Made by a program: the position numbers and the translations under genes. A stretch of DNA of 64,000 bases from Henricia sp. BOLD:AAB3569. Taxonomy: Eukaryota; Echinodermata; Asteroidea; Spinulosida; Echinasteridae. The notes beneath the pieces were generated by a model that ran no database searches, had not been told where the DNA came from, and worked only from the letters and a program-made list of their open reading frames with translations. Shown in pieces: positions 13,201 through 23,782 of the stretch (position 1 is its first letter; each line of letters opens with the position of its first letter). The stretch spans positions 124,001-188,000 of the forward strand of contig JBBELK010000216.1 in the NCBI GenBank assembly GCA_037783545.1. The letters run 5' to 3'.

Positions 13201-16200
13201 ATATACTAACCATGTTTAGTCACTGTGCTGCCTGAAACAACCCTGCCTATTACACCCAGTTGACCCCTTTCGAACAAGTGCGAATATGCCATTGTGGAAG
13301 CGATGTGCATGAGCATTGTGTGTAGTGGGCGTAACGCGGTTTAATTCACCAATGGGAGCCTTATAGTATAGCGCGTTACGCATGCTATGGACACACACAA
13401 CGCGCACGCACATAGCTTCCACAATGACGCGGCATTATTTGACTCCCAAAATGACGTCATTGGCACAAGCTCAATAGTGCCCCAGCAATCTATTTAGTTT
13501 CTTCAGTGAATAAATACAATGTACATGTATTATAATATAACACTGTTGGTAATAGGCTAAATTGATGTTATATTGAATATGCCTCGCAGCTGTCCAGTCT
13601 GAATACCAACAGCGACAATGATGACGATGCGACGTCGGTGGACGACTCGTCGGTTGACGAGTTGAGTCACGGTCACTTCCAGATGCCGTTTGAGATGGTA
13701 CGAGAAGGCATCGAGACCAGTCTCAAACAGAAATGGCAGAAACTACGAGAACGCATCCAACGCATGGAGAAGGAACAACAACAACAAGTGCGTTTACAAG
13801 AGGGGTGTGACAAAGGGGTGTGGCTTTGTGAGGGGGAGGGAGGGGGTGTATAGAGAAAAGTGCTTCAAGTTCATTAGAATTGTTTTAGATTATTAATAAT
13901 GGTGGATTCTTGTATAGCACACATGTCTACGCTGGTGCTGTTGCCATTATTACCGCCGCGATATCTATATTAAGTACCATTTTACATGTTCACAAGAAAA
14001 TAATTGACCTATTCAAAAGAAAAAAAGCACAGAATAAAATTTGGTACAATAAAAGTAATTTTACTCACAATTTTCTTGCACCCTGCATTTACACAATTGA
14101 TCACGTTCAAATGATGTCACTTCCTACAAATTGCCACATGCATCATGATTTTGAGCGTATTTTTTTGTGACGCGCATCGGTTGCGCCGTATCTCGAACAA
14201 ATTTCGAACAACACGCGCGTGTGTTTGGAACATGTTCCAGCATGTGCGTGCGCGTAGTTTATGGTGTTAATATGCAGTAGCATTTTTTCCTACGAAGATG
14301 GCGTCTGTGAACGTGATCAATACAAACTTACAATCGGAATTGTTGCATTTCTTGCAACTTACTCATGATAATCTAATTGTACCCAGCAGCAGCAGCAGCA
14401 GCAGCAGCAACTGGCTGTAAGCAGCGGCGAGAACAAGGAGAATGCTGGCGGAACCAACAGCGTCGACAGCAGCCGTACCAACAGCCCATCAGGCTCCAAG
14501 CCACAGATCTTAGAAGGAGAGGTCACAAGACTCAAGGATCAAGTCAAGATGTATCATGATATCATTGAGCAACAAGAGCAAGTTTTACAGGTCGGCGCTT
14601 GAATGTCACTTTGGAAATGAACTAGCAAGAATCCAAGATTGACCCTTTTTTTGGTGTACGGGTCTTTCTACAAATTAGGGGTCCAAAAGTGTGACATTTG
14701 GTGTCCCCCGTTACACCTGATATGTGTTATTTTTCGTACAAAAATCATTAAAATGGCTTTTAAACCATTTTGTATGAATTGTACTTTATGTACTCACTCT
14801 TTGAGATGGAAAATATTTAAAGAATGTGTCCCGAATTTACAAAAACAAGATGTAAAATGTAACGGGGGACACCAACGTTAGACCCCTAATTTATAGAAAG
14901 ACCTATACAGATTACTGACTAAAGATCCTGTTTCACATTCCCGGTGTTGCGTCCCAGTATGCCCCCGGTGCGTCCTTGTGTTTAACAGTCAACCACGGTT
15001 TTGGCTTCAAACCGGGATGACTTCCTGATCTCACGATCATACCAATGATAATAATAATGATAATGGTGGATTCTTATATAGCGCACATGTCCACCCTGCA
15101 GGGTGCTCCTGGCGCTGTTACTAATATTACCGCTGCCATCAGGGAATCACCAGAACCATTTCGCTTTAACTAGGTGGCTGCTGGCCAGGCGCACAACCCT
15201 ATCAGCAGTTAGATTGTGGCATTCCCCCTAACAGCTTCCCAAATATCGCTTGGGTTGACGAGGCAACTGGGATTAAGTGCCTTGCCCAGGGACACGGACA
15301 CGTTGGTCGAAGTGGGGCTTGAACCCGCAACCTCTGATTGGGAGTTCCGCTTCATACCCACTAGACCACACGCGCTCCCATAGGAATGCCAGGAAGGGAG
15401 CCGGGAAGCCTAAGGGAAGTCCAATGCCCCCAAGAAGCAACAGCAGTGTGCCGGCTTCGATAGGATTGTGCACTAGGGGCCCCCTACGGGCCACTACGGC
15501 TATGCCGGTGGCCTAGGGGTCCACTACAGGCTCTAGTAGGGTTCTGCTAGGTTTCACTACAATTTCAATTTCTTCCCAGTTGATCACAGCAAAGTATTGC
15601 ACCCAAAATTCTACCGAGACACGTTGCCGATTAAAGACTGTTGGTAAGGATTGACTACGGGTCACTAGGTTCGAGTACGGCCTGGCTAGGTTTGACTACG
15701 GTCTGACTACGAAGTCCAATCGTAGACCCACCGGGTCCCAATTCACGTTGTGCTCTTTTTCCCCAGTCTGTGCAGGACACCAACATGGACGACAGCCTGT
15801 TAGGTCTATTGAAGGACTCTCAGTTCCTTGAGGAGAAAGAAAGTATTGCGGAGGAGAAGAGGATGTTTTATCAGCAGAAAGCTACATTTGAGAAGGAGCG
15901 AAGAAGCTTTACTGATGCTGCCATTAGACTGGGCCATGAGGTAAACATCGGTGAAATAAGTTAAAATTTACCGTCAGGTGGGATGGAAGATGATATTTGA
16001 ATCTTGCAATGGACCTCTCTCAAATGACGTCACTTCCTACAGATTGCCACGTGCATCAGGATCTTGAGCGTAAATGTTTGTGACACGCATCAGCTGCGCC
16101 GTATTTTGAACAAATATTGAGCAACTCGTGTTCGTATTTTCCACGATGTGCATACGCATACCTGATGTTGTTTAATACGCAGTTGTATTTTTCCTACGAA

Positions 16201-18462
16201 GGTGGCCATCTGTGAAAGTGGTCCTCCACGTTGAATAAGATGAGACAAACCATGTGTTTAATTTTTAAACTCCACTTAAATAAAACATTTAGGGGCGTAT
16301 CTAAATTGATCTCTGTAGGGCTTGCTAAGCTCACGTGATAGCCAATCCCAATCAGTGTGAAACAACTGCACTACCGTGATTCGAGACCACCAGTTGGCTT
16401 CATAGCTCAATTGGTAGGGCGTCTGCACATTAAGCAGAAGGTCCGCGGTTCAAATCCCAGTAGAGCTAAGTTGCTTTTCACTGCACCCAGATTTCCCAAA
16501 CTCATATGGTCATTTGTCAACATTTGTATTAAATAAAACATCTGAATAATAGGGTACTAAAGTGAAAATGTCATCTATTATGTTTCTAAGATCATCTACA
16601 CTAAAACCAGTGAACTGTTTCCCTGCGTTTCAGGTTATGAGCAAATGTTCAGACGGACCCCAGTTACCCTTGTACATGTAACTGACGTCACACTTCTATT
16701 TTAGCCATTCTCTCACTGTCCGATTACGGACAATTTCACTGATTAGTTTAAATTTTCAAATACATTTACTAAGCTTTGTAAAATGTTGTTCATTTCAGAG
16801 AAAAAGGTTTGAAGAAGAGCGTGGTAATTTCCTTCAGCAGCAGTTGATGCTAAGCCCAGGCACCCAGGGCACGTCACCGCCACTTAGACCTCCCAAGTCA
16901 ATCAATACATCAAGCAGTAGGTGTCTCAAAAAATGTTAAAAAATGAGTCCGCTATCGCATAGTGGGGTACCGTGGACGAGTGGTTTGGGTCATTGACTCG
17001 CAATCATGGGTGAAAACTTGGGGTTGCGGGTTCGAATCCGGCTGCGGTACCTGTGCCCTTGGGCAAGGCACTCAACCACACTTGCTCCATCCTTTGGAAG
17101 GGATGAAAAGCCGTTGGTCCAGTGTGTTAGGTAATGGTAACGCACTCTAAAGATCCCAGAGCATTCTTTCGTGAAGAGCAAGGGGATTCCCCGGTGTCTC
17201 TGGCCATTCCTAATTATAATTCTTCATGGGTTTCCTCACGCTTGCGAGTGACAGTGCAATGAGCACTATTGAGGAATCCTTGGTATGAATACCAGAAATA
17301 AATAATAATAATAATAATATACTAGGTTGAGTTTTCGTGCCAATAACAAGAAAGCTGGGCCGCGTTCCAAACACGCGAACATTGCAAATGTTTGCAACGT
17401 TCGCCAACATTTGGTACCCAGTTTTTTATAGACGCGTGCACAAAGACTAACCTGCGGCGAATGGTTGCAACGTCCGCGTTGCTGACATTTCACAAAATAA
17501 TTCAATGTGATGAAGCTCAAACCAGTGATTATGTCAAAAACTTTTTGCTGCTTATGGTCGCAAAAAAGTGACTCCATACTCTGTGACATCAGACTCCTTT
17601 TTGCATTTTTATGCTAATATCAATCTACATATTCATGAGCAAGGATGCGATGTTACAGCAGACACTCACAGGATTATCCCATTGAATTTTGCACAAAAAA
17701 TTTGCCCCTGTTAACTAAATTTTCATGAAATTTTTTTCAAGCCTTTGCATTTATTGATTTCTATAGGTCCATCAGGCTTTCCGTCTGAACTCAACACACC
17801 ATCAACTCCGCCCAAGGACAGGACCCCAATTGGACAACGAACGGTCATCAATACTCCAACAACAGTAGAGCTGTACCGCGCCTTGAAACTTATCCCAGAT
17901 CGAGGAGAGTGTATCAACTCGTAAGTTGCCAATATTTCTTGTTTGATCTTTCACCTTTTAGGAATTGTTATAGACCCTTTGCACGTCGGCCATCTTAGGG
18001 GGCAACCACATTGTTACTGTGTGTCATGCATGAGTAGGAACTTTGTGTATCTATTGTCACATGATTTACTGTAAGGCACATCATAAGTGACGCTGCAAGC
18101 CGACCTATTGTAGTTTGTAATGCATTTTAAGAGCAGTTATGTTATCATTCCACATGCGCAACTCTGTTTTTTTTTGCATTGACTATTTTGATTATTTTGA
18201 ATTCAGTTCAAGAGAGAGTCTACATGCACCCAGCTACTACTCCGACACAGACCGGTCTGGCGCCAGTACCCCACGCTCGGGGGCCGCCACTCCTCGTTCA
18301 GTATGCAGTCAAAGTAGTACTACAGGCACCAGACGAACCAAACCGACGAATAGCAGCGGTGTGGCAACGCCAGGCAAAAATAGCAGCAGGTCTGAGGAAC
18401 GCAGACGGAACACACCGCATCATGGACATCGCGCTAAAAAAGGTGACACTGGAAAGACGTAG
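7266..18462 (+). CDS. SSX2IP: SSX2IP / ADIP (afadin- and alpha-actinin-binding protein), 12 coding exons
   Basis: Coding exons: 7266-7607 (the exon itself starts at an acceptor at 7241, so a 5' UTR exon lies upstream), 10474-10622, 11274-11442, 11810-11948, 12140-12215, 12337-12487, 13590-13787, 14387-14590, 15767-15940, 16799-16916, 17767-17920 and 18207-18462. Joined length is 2130 nt, 709 residues, against about 614 in human. Family matches include FCNKDNLEHCVSYLDQ, then GFPSLY, the MDILNSLQRADGKR block in exon 5, EEERGNF and RRSFTDAAIRLGHE near the end of the coiled coil. Known role of the family: centrosomal/ciliary-base maturation and linking of nectin-afadin to alpha-actinin at adherens junctions. 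Most of exons 3-10 is predicted coiled coil rich in Glu, Lys and Gln. Extra length comes from a His/Ser/Pro-rich N-terminus, a polyglutamine tract at the exon 7/8 junction and a Ser/Thr-Pro-rich tail. Introns are packed with MITEs and SINEs. Confidence 0.94.
7758..8100. repeat. MITE family E (GCAGTGTTCGAATTAGC)
   Basis: Inverted termini GCAGTGTTCG and CAAACACTGC; the interior is a run of variants of GGCCAGTTGG. Lies in SSX2IP intron 1. Confidence 0.6.
8142..8460. repeat. MITE with termini GTGTTCCCATGAGACT
   Basis: Inverted ends (GTGTTCCCAT and ATGGGAACACC) in SSX2IP intron 1, immediately after the previous element. Single copy here. Confidence 0.65.
8877..9287. repeat. MITE with termini TGCTACAGTCACACGGTCA
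   Basis: About 410 bases with inverted ends TGCTACAGTCACACGGTCA and TGACCGTGTGACTGTAGCA. The interior consists of many variants of TTACGGAT/ATCCGTAA. Located in SSX2IP intron 1. Confidence 0.85.
9912..10130 (-). mobile_element. SINE S2, 5'-truncated copy
   Basis: Reverse-strand copy of the element at 16962-17325: (ATT)n tail, CGCTTGCGAGTGACAGTGC (as its complement), CTTCACGAAAGAATGCTCTG and the GGTCCAGTGTGTTAGGTAAT region; the tRNA-like head is missing. Confidence 0.8.
10384..10461. repeat. Tandem (GAATTGAT)n microsatellite
   Basis: About nine imperfect copies of ATGAATTG/ATGAATTA just before the exon 2 acceptor of SSX2IP. Confidence 0.85.
10862..11110. repeat. Dispersed SINE-like repeat S4, copy 1
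   Basis: Shares AACTCCCTGGGGAGTATACAG-type sequence and the GCGCTC/CATTAT context with 21205-21330. No tRNA head is visible, so it is probably a truncated SINE. In SSX2IP intron 2. Confidence 0.5.
11970..12022 (+). repeat. G-rich telomere-like tract in SSX2IP intron 4
   Basis: Runs of GGGTGGGGTGTAAGGGTTAGG type immediately after the exon 4 donor; four or more G-triplets within 50 bases could form a G-quadruplex in the pre-mRNA. Confidence 0.6.
12584..13000. repeat. MITE family F (TGGGTCTGTCCACAGTAATG), copy 1
   Basis: About 417 bases with inverted ends TGGGTCTGTCCACAGTAATG and its inverse. In the middle is a second inverted pair, AATTTTCCTATTACG…CGTAATAGGAAAATTT. The second full copy is at 53212-53633. 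Confidence 0.88.
13893..13985 (-). mobile_element. SINE S3, 3' fragment
   Basis: Matches the tail portion of 15046-15380 (AATAATGGTGGATTCTTGTA, then GCTGTTGCCATTATTACCGC). In SSX2IP intron 7. Confidence 0.65.
14090..14320. repeat. MITE family G (TTGATCACGTTCAAATGATG), copy 1
   Basis: Inverted termini TTGATCACGTTC and GAACGTGATCAA. Shares GTCACTTCCTAC, TTGAGCGTA and TTTTTCCTACGAAG with the diverged copy at 16015-16230. Confidence 0.75.
14384..14412 (+). repeat. (CAG)n tract spanning the SSX2IP exon 8 acceptor
   Basis: Eight to nine CAG units follow CCC at the intron 7/exon 8 boundary, so every unit is itself a potential AG acceptor in the same frame. The exon 7 end is (CAA)4, giving a continuous glutamine tract across the splice junction. 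Confidence 0.9.
14660..14904. repeat. MITE family H (GGTCTTTCTACAAATTAGGG), copy 1
   Basis: Inverted termini GGTCTTTCTACAAATTAGGG and CCCTAATTTATAGAAAGACC with an inner pair GGTGTCCCCCGTTAC/AACGGGGGACACC. A partial relative is at 61696-61930. Confidence 0.85.
15046..15380 (-). mobile_element. tRNA-derived SINE S3, full copy on minus strand
   Basis: On the minus strand the head (15380 to about 15300) has box A-like TGGTCTAGTGGG and box B-like GGGTTCAAGCCCC, followed by CCTGGGCAAGGCACTTAA and, at the far end, a (CATTATTAT)n tail. It sits in SSX2IP intron 8. The CTGGGCAAGGCACT core is shared with SINE S2. Confidence 0.8.
15470..15725. repeat. CTACGG-motif low-complexity repeat
   Basis: Many near-copies of GTCACTACGG / GGTTTGACTACGG. 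No ORF and no clear ends. In SSX2IP intron 8, just before exon 9. Confidence 0.5.
16015..16230. repeat. MITE family G, copy 2 in SSX2IP intron 9
   Basis: Diverged partner of 14090-14320 (CAAATGACGTCACTTCCTAC, ATTTTTCCTACGAAGGTGGC); terminal symmetry is mostly lost. Confidence 0.7.
16360..16545 (+). mobile_element. tRNA-derived SINE S1, copy 1
   Basis: The tRNA-like part is 16396-16468 with TAGCTCAATTGGTAGGGCG (box A) and GGTTCAAATCC (box B), a perfect TCTGC/GCAGA anticodon stem and a loop ACATTAA. The acceptor stem is disrupted. Preceded by ACTGCACTACCGTGATTCGA and followed by TTGCTTTTCACTGC, both shared with 25286-25527. Confidence 0.85.
16549..16708. repeat. MITE family C, copy in SSX2IP intron 9
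   Basis: Shares CTACACTAAAACCAGTGAAC and TGACGTCACACTTCT with the copy at 4626-4798; the termini are partly degraded. Confidence 0.7.
16962..17325 (+). mobile_element. tRNA-derived SINE S2, full copy in SSX2IP intron 10
   Basis: The head pairs GGTACC at both ends (16966-17051) and has box A-like GTGGACGAGTGG and box B GGGTTCGAATCC with a long variable-arm-like insert, as in Ser/Leu tRNAs. Then CCTTGGGCAAGGCACTCAA, a body ending TGGTATGAATACCAG, and an (AAT)n tail. A truncated inverse copy is at 9912-10130. Confidence 0.88.
17970..18065. repeat. MITE family B, truncated copy in SSX2IP intron 11
   Basis: Only the left half is clear (TATAGACCCTTTGCACGTCG followed by GGCCATCTTAGGGGGCAA and GTGTGTCATGCATGAGTAG). 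Confidence 0.6.
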
Positions 18463-19059
18463 TGACGAAGAAAAAGAAAATATTGAATGTATGTTAACAT
18501 TCCTCAGGTATTCCTGTGATGCCAGTTATTGTGGTTAAACTTTACTAAAGAGTGACTTGGCTATCAAAATTATCGAGAATATTGCTAATTGCTTTTAAAG
18601 TGAGTACAAGTGTATAAAGGAATTAAAAAATATTTAAAAATTAATGTTTGCAAAACAGAATGCCTTTTGGCTCGGCTAGCTATCAAAATGTCCGAGAACT
18701 ATCAAATTTTAAGATTAGCTCACATTTTTAAGATTAACTCACGTCATCTTTTGTTAGTTGCCTAGGCAATGGTTTTACACAAAATCACTAAACCGTGTCC
18801 CTGTGCTTTTGCATTGGTACTTTTTTCCGACGGCCATGATGTTTAGAGCCAATTACCATAGCAACCACGTCACACTTCAGCTGTCTATTGCGCAAAGTGA
18901 GTACGAGTGTATAAAGGCATAAAAGATATTTAAAATTAATGTTTACAAAACCGAAAGTCATTTGAGACGATTATCTAAATTATTGCTAAAAAATGTTTAG
19001 AGTTAACGCGGAATGTGAGTATGTGCATGTAACTTTGACATTGTAGCTTTTAAGGCCAA

Positions 19060-19504
19060 TGCATAGTTCCGACCTGTCAATCAAGCCGAACCCGCGACCA
19101 ATCACAACAGAGCTAGCAGACGGCGCCCACAAAGGTCAAAGTGATGCAATCATCACAAACAATCCGCGATGTTCTGCCTATATACAGTTTGTATGTTGTA
19201 TGCGCCAGTGACCGGGTGAATTTTGGTTTTAATGTTGTGCGATTCGCTGTTCAAAGGTAGGAAAGCGCATTTTTATGAAAGATATGTCACCCCTGCATTA
19301 CTAGCCCTTCGCTCAGTGAGTGCTACGGTAACTGTCGACCTCAAAACATAAATACCTTTGGGTTTTCTCCAATGAATCTGTGCTTTCCATGCCGAGTCCC
19401 GTTGCTTCGTACGTAGTCTCGCCATTTTTTTGCGATGGCTTGTGAGCACATAGCAACAATATCCAAGGGGGCGGGGTTAACTGGGCAATCTCGGAACTAT
19501 GCAT
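19060..19504. repeat. MITE family D, copy 2
   Basis: Full-length partner of 5304-5738, downstream of the SSX2IP stop codon, with termini TGCATAGTTCCGA and TCGGAACTATGCA. Confidence 0.85.
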
Positions 19505-20081
19505 TACCTTCATTTTATCGAGTGTTTGAGGTCAAAGTTGAAGTCTAAATGGAGAAAAGTCCAACGATTGAGGCTGAGATGATTCCAGAGAAAAACATTT
19601 TGATTGAGATTCGAAACCAAAGCAGACTTTTGTAACATGAAATCCCTAAATTTCTTTGCATTTTTCAATTTCAAACATTGGTGCTACATGTGTATCAGAA
19701 TTTTAAAGGTTGCGGTTGGAAAAGACCTCTTTACAATGCACAGTGTGATGATTTTATCCTTACTGGGAATGGAAATGCAAAATTTTTCAAGCCGTGTGTG
19801 CCTTTAAAATTTTCCAAGGTCTGATTTTCGGCAAGTTTCTTTAAGAAATGTATATTAAATGCAAACAACGAGCTAATATTACGTCAAAGCAAACAGGACA
19901 CTAATTTTTGAATTTTACTGTTTGTTTAATTGTTTCACTGTATTTGACTTTTGGATGCTGATGATGGCCTCGGGATTACGTTAATGGTGATCCACAAGAA
20001 TTGTTGTTGAAATTATTTATTTAAAGTTAATTGGTGGATTCAACGTTGTGTATGAATGCTGGGGCCCCATCAGTAGCTCAC

Positions 20082-20367
20082 ACCCGTTTCATACTGGCGC
20101 ACCAGAGTCGCGCCAAACTAAATTATCCCAGAATTTTAATTGAGTTCGACGTATGAAACAATTTAGAGCGACTTGGTTTGCCAGAAGTCGAAATATTGAC
20201 TGTTCCAATTGGTCAGAATGGCTGAAGAGCGACCTGGTTTCAGACGTCGATCTTCAGTGTGCGCATGGCTTGCATTAAGAACTCTGGTCTGAAACCAAAT
20301 TTTAATCAGAGCGACTCAAAACAATTAGTTCGGCGCGACTCTGGTGCACCTGTATGAAACAGGTGTC
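20082..20367. repeat. MITE with termini ACCCGTTTCATACTGGCGCA
   Basis: Inverted ends: GTTTCATACTGGCGCACCAG with GTCGCGCC inside, and GGCGCGACTCTGGTGCACC then TGTATGAAAC. Internal repeats of AGAGCGAC. Single copy here. Confidence 0.8.
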
Positions 20368-20772
20368 ACTTGATTTTGTTTGTTTGTCAGATAAATTGTT
20401 TGTCAGTAAAAGTTACATTTATTGATTTATTTTGAAAACTTTCAGGATGTGGATCACATTGATTCCTTGACACGGTGTGTGGACAAAAATGTATTAAAAA
20501 CAATATTTTTGTATTCTTAGTTGGTATGTAATTTATGTCTTCCTGCCATTAATGCAGCAAGATGCTCTACCGGCCTTAATATAATGCCTTAGTTAACGTA
20601 AAAATTAGTTGTATATTTTGTTCAAACTCAGTAATAATAATTAAGCTTCGGCACTTATGTTTATTAATAAGTATCTTTCAAAATACTCTGATTGAAAGAG
20701 AAAGTTTAGTTTTAGTAATGCAATGTGATTTTCTTCAGTAAAAGGGGCATGGTATTAAACACAAGCCCCCAA

Positions 20773-20932
20773 ATAGACCATATCGAATAGCTGCCATCTT
20801 GTGGGGCAGTTTCTTTGTTCCTTGAAGACATGCATGGCTGCACGTTTTGTGCTTACATTGCTGACAATTTAAATATCAAAAGTTGCTGCCCTACAAGATG
20901 GCAGCTATTTGATTTGATATATAAGACGACCA
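20773..20932. repeat. MITE family I (ATAGACCGTATCGAATAGC), copy 1
   Basis: Palindromic ~150-base element; ends ATAGACCATATCGAATAGCT and the inverse, then GCCATCTTGTGGGGCAG. Copies at 44994-45143 and 55859-56008 are better preserved. Confidence 0.8.
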
Positions 20933-21843
20933 TATCATTGGGCATTTTCATAATATTTGTACATTTCAGTTCAGCATCTGCACAGTATCCTTAAAATATT
21001 TTCTTGACTTGAGATGTAATGTCTTTTGTAATGCTCAATATGCACAGCTTGTATTATTGACAACTTCAGTAAGCTCCATTTATGTCAACTGAATTTTGCA
21101 CACTTTAATTGCCAGTTTTATTTTTTCCTTGTGGGATAAGATGATTTTTGTGTATATTTTGCCGATTTATAGCAAGTTTATGTCCATTTATATCCATCCC
21201 AAAGATGCTCAAGGCGCTCTGACATTATTACCCCTGCTCATTTGGGCTCATATTATTCGTAATCCTTCTTAACTCCCTGGGGAGTATGTAGTCCTGTGCA
21301 GCTTATGTGCACAGGGACTAATCAAACATATCACCTTTTACAACCCTACCAGGCCAGGTAGTGATTTACTCTTGGTAAATTATGGCATTTCTGGTAAATG
21401 CAATAAGTATATTACACAGCATTAGTAATGGTGAAAGGCAGAAATGCATATAGTCTAGAAATCACACATGGTGTGACTATACAGTGCAATTATAAATGTA
21501 GAAATTATGTAAATAAATGCTTATAATATGCGAGGAAACTGAAACTTGTGTCTTGTACTTTTAACCGTGTATTGACAAAACTGGAGTTTTAGGGTCGTCT
21601 TGAAATTACATACACGTCAATGAAAGACACACTTAAAAATCACTTTACAAAAACTCGTGCAATTTTAAGATACAACCAATGATTCTGGACATAACCTTTG
21701 TTATAATTATAGCATTTTGTGAAGAGACAAAAATTTTACAAATTATTAACTAAAAAACAATCTAAATGTTGATTGTAAACAGCTGTGCTGCCTAGACTGC
21801 TGTGCTGGACTTGTTTTAAGCATAATTTAGTCGAACCAGATGA

Positions 21844-21849
21844 AATAAA
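21844..21849 (+). terminator. Candidate polyadenylation signal of SSX2IP
   Basis: AATAAA occurs here and again at about 21868, in the AT-rich interval between the SSX2IP stop (18462) and the FAM32A start (22245). If either is used, the 3' UTR is about 3.4 kb and contains several MITEs. Other AATAAA motifs exist (near 21511 and 22079), so the choice is open. Confidence 0.3.
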
Positions 21850-22244
21850 GTGTATACGCAACGCAAGAATAAATACTTATCTTTGATGAGCAAAATTAAG
21901 CCTAAAGAAAAGAATTTCATACTCGGACGTCACTATTGTTTTTCCTTAAAATTAAAATGACTTAGTAAGCATCAATAACAGAACAATATAAAGATTTTTA
22001 CTGGGGAAAACTTCATAGTGCAGGATATGCATGTGACGTCCGACTTGTAAATTCTTTCCAGCCGTAATGTAAGTGGAAAATAAAGTTTGGAATTTCATAA
22101 ATATCCACTAACTGCTGAATTAGAACTGTGAAATGATTATGATGCTCTGTCAAACCATGGAGGTCAAACTAATTAGCGGCTTGAGATGACGTACATGTAT
22201 TTAATCTCCTGCTGGATGGATTTTACAAATTATTTTCATTCAGC

Positions 22245-23782
22245 ATGGCGTCGCCGTACAAAACTGCAGGCGGACCTCTTAAACTGAAAGGAATCGGTGA
22301 TTTGGGAAGTAAAAAGTAAATATCAGTGCTTTAGGAATAGAGTTTGGAATACTGGTTCTACATTCATGACACTCAAATGCATTTACAAATTTTGTGGTAT
22401 TATAAATCGTGCAAACAAACGATGCTTGGTTTTTGCACGTAAAAAGAGATGCTGGCTAGACCTAGAGGGCGCTGTTTATTTTTAACAGTAGGCCTACCAT
22501 GTTCTCCGAAATACATGTAGGCCTAACACCAAATAAATGGTACCCTTTTTAATCAAATATCTCTGTTTAAGCTTGTTAGTTAGTGTTTATAAACTAAATT
22601 TCAGGAAATATAGCTGGGTACGAAATTCGGGGGATCTTTCTGATAAAAACGTTAGACTACGCCTACCATTTTTCCCCGTAAAACGAGCTGCCGGCAGTAC
22701 ATATTTCGGATTTATTTGCACTCTTGTAATAAGTATAAAAAACCTTTCTCCGTTCCAGGAAAAAGAAAAAGAAGAAGATGACAAAACAAATCCAGGAGCT
22801 TGTCTCCAACTCGACGACGATAAGCGAAGACAATGACGACGGAGAGAAGAAGCAAAAGACCAACAGTCGAACACCGGCCGAGAAAGCCTTCGCTAAAATA
22901 CAAGAACAAAGGGTAAATAACTTGCACTTTGTGAAGGACTGAGCTTGCTCTGTCTTCAACTATTCATCTTTTTCAAAAAATAAAAGAATCTTATTTCCGG
23001 ACACCACCTGAGATTGCCTGTGACCCTCTGGGAGAAACTACCATACACCCTCGCCAGTTGAGACTCCAAGCACTAAAGGCTATGGCGCATGACATAAAAA
23101 ACCTAAGTGTTTTCAAAGAAAAACCTTGATAATTTATCATTGCTGAAATAATGTTTCCTAACAAAATTTACACTTTCTGGAGCATTGTCATGTCATATCA
23201 GGGAAAATTAGTTGCGAGGGTGTATGGTATTTATACCACCCTCTGTACCGCACTTTGCAACAAATTTATGTTGTTTAGTTTTTAAGTAGAAAAATTAAAT
23301 TTATCTTCCTAATTTTATGTTTCTAACATCAGATACACTCTTCGAAATATAAACGATCCCAAAGAAAAACTAGTGGTACATGTCCAGATGTAAGGATCTT
23401 TCCAGTGAGAATATCGGTGGGTCTTAGACGAAGACGGAAGTTAGAAAACTTTTAAGATACTTTCCAACATTACTAAATGTATTGCAATGTCTGTTTTTTT
23501 TAAATCCTCAGCAAACGGAGCGAATCTTACTAAAAGCACAAAAGAAGCACAAGGATAGAGTAAATGTGAGTATTATCAATCAAGATGACAGGATTTGTCC
23601 ATTTTATTTGAGGATATTATTTTTATCTTTTTTTGAACACCTTAAATTCGGTGCATTCCGAATCTTTATGAATTATAGGCTTAATGAGCGTCCTCCACTT
23701 TATTTGATTTCAGGAATTTAACAGCAAATTGGACACGTTAACGGAACACTTTGACATTCCTAAAGTCAGTTGGACCAAGTGA
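22245..23782 (+). CDS. FAM32A: FAM32A, 4 exons, complete
   Basis: Exons 22245-22315, 22759-22912, 23512-23565 and 23714-23782 join to 348 nt, 115 residues (human about 112). The start follows a 5' leader with no upstream ATG in the same exon; the N-terminal GPLKLKGIGDLG and C-terminal HFDIPKVSWTK match FAM32A closely. Between them is a Lys-rich nuclear-localisation-like run encoded at the exon 1/2 junction, an acidic spacer and the RTPAEKAFAKIQEQR helix. FAM32A is a small nuclear protein; from published spliceosome structures its C-terminal peptide reaches into the step-II catalytic centre, which fits the extreme conservation of the last residues. Donors are GTAAAT, GTAAAT and GTGAGT. The gene lies downstream of SSX2IP on the same strand and upstream of AP1M1, a neighbour it also has in human 19p13. 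Confidence 0.96.

Larger units (their letters stand above)
18463..22244. other. SSX2IP 3' UTR and intergenic stretch before FAM32A
   Basis: No further coding exon is visible. The stretch contains a diverged family C MITE (18745-18896), family D (19060-19504), the element at 20082-20367, family I (20773-20932) and an S4 fragment (21205-21330). The rest, 19505-20080 and 21330-22200, is AT-rich unique-looking sequence in which I see nothing. Confidence 0.6.

Noticed and set aside
16396-16468. tRNA-like cloverleaf
   Set aside because: The acceptor stem is broken and the flanks match a second copy at 25286-25527, so it is a SINE head and not a tRNA gene.
18179-18538. 119-codon alternative frame over SSX2IP exon 12
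   Set aside because: The frame fixed by splicing from exon 11 ends at 18462; the alternative lacks family similarity.
22587-22959. Three overlapping minus-strand frames over FAM32A exon 2
   Set aside because: Antisense shadows of the lysine-rich exon; the plus-strand FAM32A model explains the region.
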